Source: Hypomesus transpacificus (lineage: Eukaryota; Chordata; Actinopteri; Osmeriformes; Osmeridae). Taken from it: a stretch of DNA of 64,000 nt. The stretch lies in the NCBI RefSeq assembly GCF_021917145.1, contig NC_061068.1, forward strand, positions 8,624,404 to 8,688,403. Reading direction: 5' to 3'. The position numbers and the translations under genes were made by a program. This document shows positions 59,086-64,000 of the stretch, piece by piece. Every line of letters starts with the position of its first letter. Within the stretch, counting starts at the first letter, position 1. A model generated the notes under the pieces. That model was not told where the DNA came from. It ran no database searches and saw only the letters and a list, made by a program, of their open reading frames with translations.

Positions 59086-61079
59086 AGGTGAGAGGAGGAA
59101 AGAGACGGACGTGTCGAGAATGTGAGAGTTGAGAGAGCCTACCCAAGAGGTGGAAGAAAGGATGGATGATTAAAGGGCATACAACCACACCTCTGCTTAC
59201 GTGCATTCTGTCATGAAGTCCATGCCCAGCTCCCTGCTCATGCTAGGTCTAGAAGAACTAAAAGAGGGCAGTGTATGAAAGTTAGCCACATCTTCGGAGC
59301 TTAAATGTTTGTCAGCTAAATTAATAAATACACATGTATTGTGAATGCACCATTTTTTATGCAACAGTGTAGAATGGTTCTGAAAAACTTAGACCGTTTG
59401 AAACACAGAGCTATGCTCATGCATATCTAGCTAAACAGCGACAAAGCACTGCTTGACTCTTGAACCAAATTCAAACAGAGAAAAGGGCAACATAATCAAG
59501 ACAATTAGGACATCAATGAATGAGAAATGCATGACCGATGACTCAGGTCCTGTCCTGTGGATGTCTGGGTTGTGAGGCCTGAAGCTCCAGTCAGCTCTCC
59601 ACTTTCTGCAAAGCGAGGGGGACCTCGGTTCAATTCCTCAATGAGCCGAGCCAACAGTCTCCTCAGAGCCACTTGAACTTGGCCACTCAGCCGCAGCTCT
59701 ACCAGGGCACTGCTCTGGACCTCACTCATGCATTATTCACCTCTGCTTCATTACCATTCATCCTAATGTGAGTTCCTGCTCTTATCCACAGTATACAGTC
59801 TGTGTAGAAAACATGAGCCAACATTCCAAGGAGAACAGCTTCAGTATTGGTTGGAATGTACAAATTGGGATGTGTGATGTGTGTCATTGCATCCCAGTTG
59901 AAAACTGTAAAATATGGACAAAACGATCTACATTTGTCTTTGGTGCTGAAGAGTTAGTAGAACTTACCACTGTGACAGAGCTTGATCCAGCTCAGCTAGT
60001 CCATCACCCTGAAACTCCTGACCTTCCAACAGCCATTGGACAGACAACAAGATTGGACGGGTTGGTAACGCTACATTAATCCACCCCTATGATGTTTACA
60101 TGTACACACACACACCTTGCAATGACCCTGACCCTAACAGGCTAATCTGATAAAGGAGAAATGCGTCAAGTCTGTGTCTGACTGGGCTAACCTCATTTTG
60201 TGGTTTCCTGTGGGTGTGTGAATGTTTTAGAATTACATACTGTTTCATTTAAGAGAACTAAACCTCCAATACATATTCTTAAGAGGAAAGGCGCATCAAT
60301 CTTTGGATACAGTATCATAATACATCCATGATGGTTTACAGTGAGTTATTCATCTCATGGTATTGCTTTGTTATGTGTTCGCCCAAATGCTTCCAAACTC
60401 GCCCAAATTCATCCAATAGAAAAATCAGTGCACAGTTCACCCAGCAGCCGTCAGCTTGTCCCCCCCTCTTTCTTCTTTTCCCTTTCATCTCTATCTTTCC
60501 ACGTTCTCTCCATTTCCCAAGCTCAGCTGACCCCAGTGATCTGACCACATCTTCCCCCAACATCACTCTGCTAATTAGACACCAGTGAACCTGACCACAA
60601 AGCACTGGTTACCATGGACACCGGCCTACCCTGCAAGGTCAAGGGTAGAGGAGGGGTGCAGAGGGGGGAGTAGGGGGTTTAGCTCTATAGGAGAAACTAC
60701 AGTAAGGTTGGTGAACTATTAACACTACTGATCAGATGGTCAGTCTCCATATATGGATCACAGTGGATCTCCTGACAACTGTCCTAATATGGAGGTTCAA
60801 AGACATGGTGTGGAATAAGCGAGATCACATGCATGTATAGATGTTCATGTATAGATGTTTGATAATGAGAAGGGGCGAGAGCTGGGAGGAAAAGGGGGAG
60901 GGGAAGAGGTAGAGGTGAAAGGGGCTGCTGGGTTGGGGGGAGCTGAGCTGGAGAAATGTAGGGAGGATAAGGGGAAAAAAGAACCAGGTCGAGAAGAGAG
61001 TCGTGTTTCCATCCCAGTCCCCCTCATCTGCACAGCCCAGTGACCTGTACTGACACGTAAACACGGAGCGAAACACAGA

Positions 61080-61122
61080 GGGGGGGTTCTGGGGGTTCTG
61101 GGGGTTCTGGGGGGGGCTGGAA
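61080..61122 (+). repeat. short G-rich repeat (GGGGGTTCT)n
   Basis: Three tandem GGGGGTTCT units followed by a run of eight G within about 43 bp. Four G-runs with loops of three or four bases fit the intramolecular G-quadruplex pattern. Confidence 0.85.
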
Positions 61123-62008
61123 TGTGGGGGGGTTGGGATTGTTTTTATTTGTGTGCGTGTGCTTGTAAGATTTAATGTGTATGTTGGTCCAAAACGCTGC
61201 TCTTCACGATTTAAGAGGTTACTTCCACTTTACCCATTACAACCAATCCAATAAGGACGGAGCGAGGCCAAGTGTACTTTTTAAATATGTTTTTTGGTGT
61301 GGATGCACTACCTGTGTATGTGAGGAGGAGATGTGAGATGTCTCTTAGTGATGTGAAAAAACGGTTGCTCCCCTGACAGCATGTTTCACGGCAATCTAAT
61401 TGGTTGTGCTGAATTATTGGGTTAGACTGAAGTAAATTGAGGCAAACTGAATCAGGTTCAAAGAGGAAGAGGGGATCCTGTGGGAAGCGTTTAGCCAGAA
61501 GGACTAGAAAGATAGCGACGTGCGATTAGACAGTTGTGCCCCTCTTGCAAACTAACTGTATATAGAAAGCAGTACCCCTCCTCTCTCGCTTTCCCTCTCT
61601 TTCTCTTTCTTTCTCTTCTACTTGACTTGTTCAAGTTACCATGGTGATGTAGACCTTTGGTTGGTCAGCCCATCATTTCCAGAGTGGTTGTCTGGGTTTG
61701 ACACGTCCTTTTGTCTCTGTCTTTGTTCAAATGCAGATTTACAGTTGTTTGTTGCGCTTTACAGCCATGTCCAGTCATGAGGTAGCCTTTACTTAGTCAA
61801 CAGGAACATATGCTATTCAAGAGAGCCACCAACAAAAACTATTGTCTAATAAGTAATACTTTGAAATTGTTTATTTGCTATGATAAAGACTTTGGTGTTG
61901 ACAATAATCTAAAAGTCCAGTTATATTTTAATGCCGGACTGTCATGATTTTAGATTTCTTCGTTTGTGGCGGGATATGATTCTTAGGGTTCTCTCATGAC
62001 CTGTTTTG

Positions 62009-62010
<2 letters not shown>

Positions 62011-62102
<92 letters not shown>

Positions 62103-62128
62103 CTCTCTCTTTCTCTCTGTCTCTCTAT

Positions 62129-62200
<72 letters not shown>
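62011..62200 (+). repeat. long (CT)n microsatellite
   Basis: About 190 bp of CT dinucleotides with a central interruption (TTTCTTTGTCTC and CTATACTT, about 62091-62130), ending in TTTTTTTAG. Confidence 0.98.
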
Positions 62201-62206
<6 letters not shown>

Positions 62207-62430
62207 AGTTCTCTCTCTCTTTGTTTTTTCTCCATCCCTCTCCCCCTCTATTTCTTCTACCCCACCCCTCTCTTCCGTCCCTTTTCCCCCCTCTCCCATC
62301 CCAGTGGGTGTTTCTAGATCCCTGAGCTACCCAATCACAGTGCAGTGACCTATCCACTCAATGCCATGCCTGTCGGGGGCTTTTTGTGTTTGTGAAGTTT
62401 TTCTCTTTTTTCCTCTTATCCCTCGTTCAG

Positions 62431-63173
<743 letters not shown>

Positions 63174-63396
63174 ATGGCAAACTCAGGTTTTCAGCTCCTG
63201 GGCTACTTCCTGGCACTGGGTGGTTGGATTGGCATCATCTCCACCACGGCTATGCCTCAGTGGAAGCAGTCGTCGTATGCGGGCGATGCCATCATCACAG
63301 CTGTGGGTCTGTACGAGGGGCTGTGGATGAGCTGTGCCTCCCAGAGTACAGGACAGGTGCAGTGCAAGGTGTTTGACTCCATGCTGTCTCTGGATG
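63174..63396 (+). CDS. cldn19: claudin-19, first coding exon (3' partial)
   Basis: Claudin-19 is a four-pass tight-junction protein; in mammals it works with claudin-16 in renal magnesium/calcium handling and is present in Schwann cells and the eye. The exon encodes 74 residues plus one base before a GTGAGT donor. [20 protein letters not shown] is the cytoplasmic start and first membrane helix. The first extracellular loop holds the claudin signature: Trp of PQWKQ, then GLWMSC and a second Cys in QVQCK. Nearly every residue matches human CLDN19, apart from conservative changes. Later exons lie beyond the right edge. Its position downstream of p3h1 on the same strand matches the vertebrate order. 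Confidence 0.97.
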
Positions 63397-63564
63397 GTGA
63401 GTAGCACAGCACGGGGGCTCTGGAGTCCTGTTACATTGAACTCTTTCTGTCTTTTGTCGGTTGGTCTTCCATCCTCTCTACCTTGGTCTGTCACCCACGC
63501 CCATGTTGGTATTCCTGTTGACATTCTCAAATGTAGGCTATGCTCGGGTATTTTAATGAAGGGA

Positions 63565-63740
63565 ATCAGGTGGCTGAGCGGTTAGGGAATCGGGTTAGTA
63601 ATCAGAAGGCTGCCGGTTAAATTCACGGCCGTGCCAAGTGATGTTGTGTCCTTGGGCAAGGCACTTCACCCTACTTGCCTCGGGGAATGTCCCTGTACTT
63701 ACTGTAAGTCGCTCTGGATAAGAGCTAAATGACTAAATAC
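63565..63740 (+). mobile_element. tRNA-derived SINE, copy 2 (cldn19 intron)
   Basis: Same family as the copy at 48818. It shares CAGGTGGCTGAGCGGTTAG, GTCCTTGGGCAAGGCACTT, CCCTGTACTTACTGTAAGTC and GCTCTGGATAAGAGC. It is more diverged in the box B area (GGTTAAATTCAC), so it is probably an old, inactive copy. It lies in the first intron of cldn19 in the sense direction. Confidence 0.9.
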
Positions 63741-64000
63741 AATGAGCTTGTTGCTTTTTGAGTTGCTTCTTTGTGGAAGGGTTCTACAGGAGATGGTCAG
63801 CCTTAAGATCAAACAGAATATGCCTCAGTGATTGCTGGGATGTTTGGTGTGTTTGGAACTGTATCCATTCTCAAACACACACAGTTCTTACAAGGTACAA
63901 TAGGGGTCTTTCAACAAGTTCACTTGGTATTGTTAGTCATATCCATTAGACTGAATCTTCAGTGTAAGTAAGAAATGGAATGCAAAAGCAATCCCATAAT
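63741..64000 (+). other. cldn19: cldn19 intron 1 continuing to the window edge
   Basis: No second cldn19 exon, which would begin with GHIQ-like residues, appears before the end of the window. Confidence 0.7.

Larger units (their letters stand above)
52388..62430. other. gene-poor region between p3h1 and cldn19
   Basis: About 10 kb with no recognised gene. It holds microsatellites and minisatellites listed separately (GT at 54025, GGCTGGR at 55361, CA at 57738, purine repeats at 58958, CT at 62011). A 74-codon minus-strand frame at 59505-59729 is flagged as doubtful. Enhancers of cldn19 could lie here, but nothing in the sequence identifies one. Confidence 0.6.

Overview
This window is vertebrate nuclear DNA, and specifically looks like a teleost fish with a fairly compact genome. 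The evidence is many short GT-AG exons, introns mostly of 80-1500 bp, abundant CT/GA/GT/CA microsatellites, two copies of a tRNA-derived SINE with a teleost-type tail, and eight genes whose translated exons match vertebrate families closely. I cannot name the species from sequence alone.

Layout, left to right. (1) iqsec1 (+, 715-11450, 5' end outside the window), an IQ-motif/Sec7/PH Arf-GEF, followed by a probable long AT-rich 3' UTR up to about 14690. (2) acad9 (+, 15393-20165), complete, 18 exons. (3) cfap92 / KIAA1257-like (-, 20534-27792), 15 coding exons, tail-to-tail with acad9. (4) efcc1 (+, 29208-39265), 8 exons, head-to-head with cfap92; the region between the two starts carries an RFX X-box-like site, and a 28-copy, 20-bp minisatellite lies in the large second intron. 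(5) ap5b1 (+, 40607-43703), 3 exons. (6) a C1orf50 homologue (-, 44819-46216), 5 exons. (7) p3h1 (+, 47052-52387), 15 exons, head-to-head with the C1orf50 homologue. (8) About 10.8 kb of gene-poor, repeat-rich DNA, then the first coding exon of cldn19 (+, from 63174), which runs off the right edge.

Exon structures were worked out by hand from splice sites and reading phase. Every complete gene model sums to an exact multiple of three: acad9 630 aa, cfap92 1219 aa, efcc1 642 aa, ap5b1 951 aa, C1orf50 homologue 189 aa, p3h1 888 aa. From memory, in human the first four genes lie on chromosome 3 (3p25 and 3q21), AP5B1 on 11q13, and C1orf50/P3H1/CLDN19 together on 1p34. The window therefore joins pieces of at least three ancestral linkage groups, and the C1orf50-P3H1-CLDN19 order and orientations are kept.

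The genes do not form one pathway. They cover Arf signalling at membranes and synapses (iqsec1), mitochondrial complex I assembly (acad9), probable cilium proteins (cfap92, perhaps efcc1), endosomal trafficking (ap5b1), collagen modification in the ER (p3h1) and tight junctions (cldn19). I found no CRISPR, operon, phage or other prokaryote-type system and no convincing new multi-gene system. The most interesting items are regulatory or structural: a GC-AG terminal intron in cfap92, an X-box in the cfap92/efcc1 bidirectional promoter, a UPRE-like site upstream of p3h1, a lysine-rich p3h1 tail ending KVEL, a higher-order minisatellite, a 0.6-kb pentanucleotide array, and opposed CT/GA tracts upstream of cldn19.
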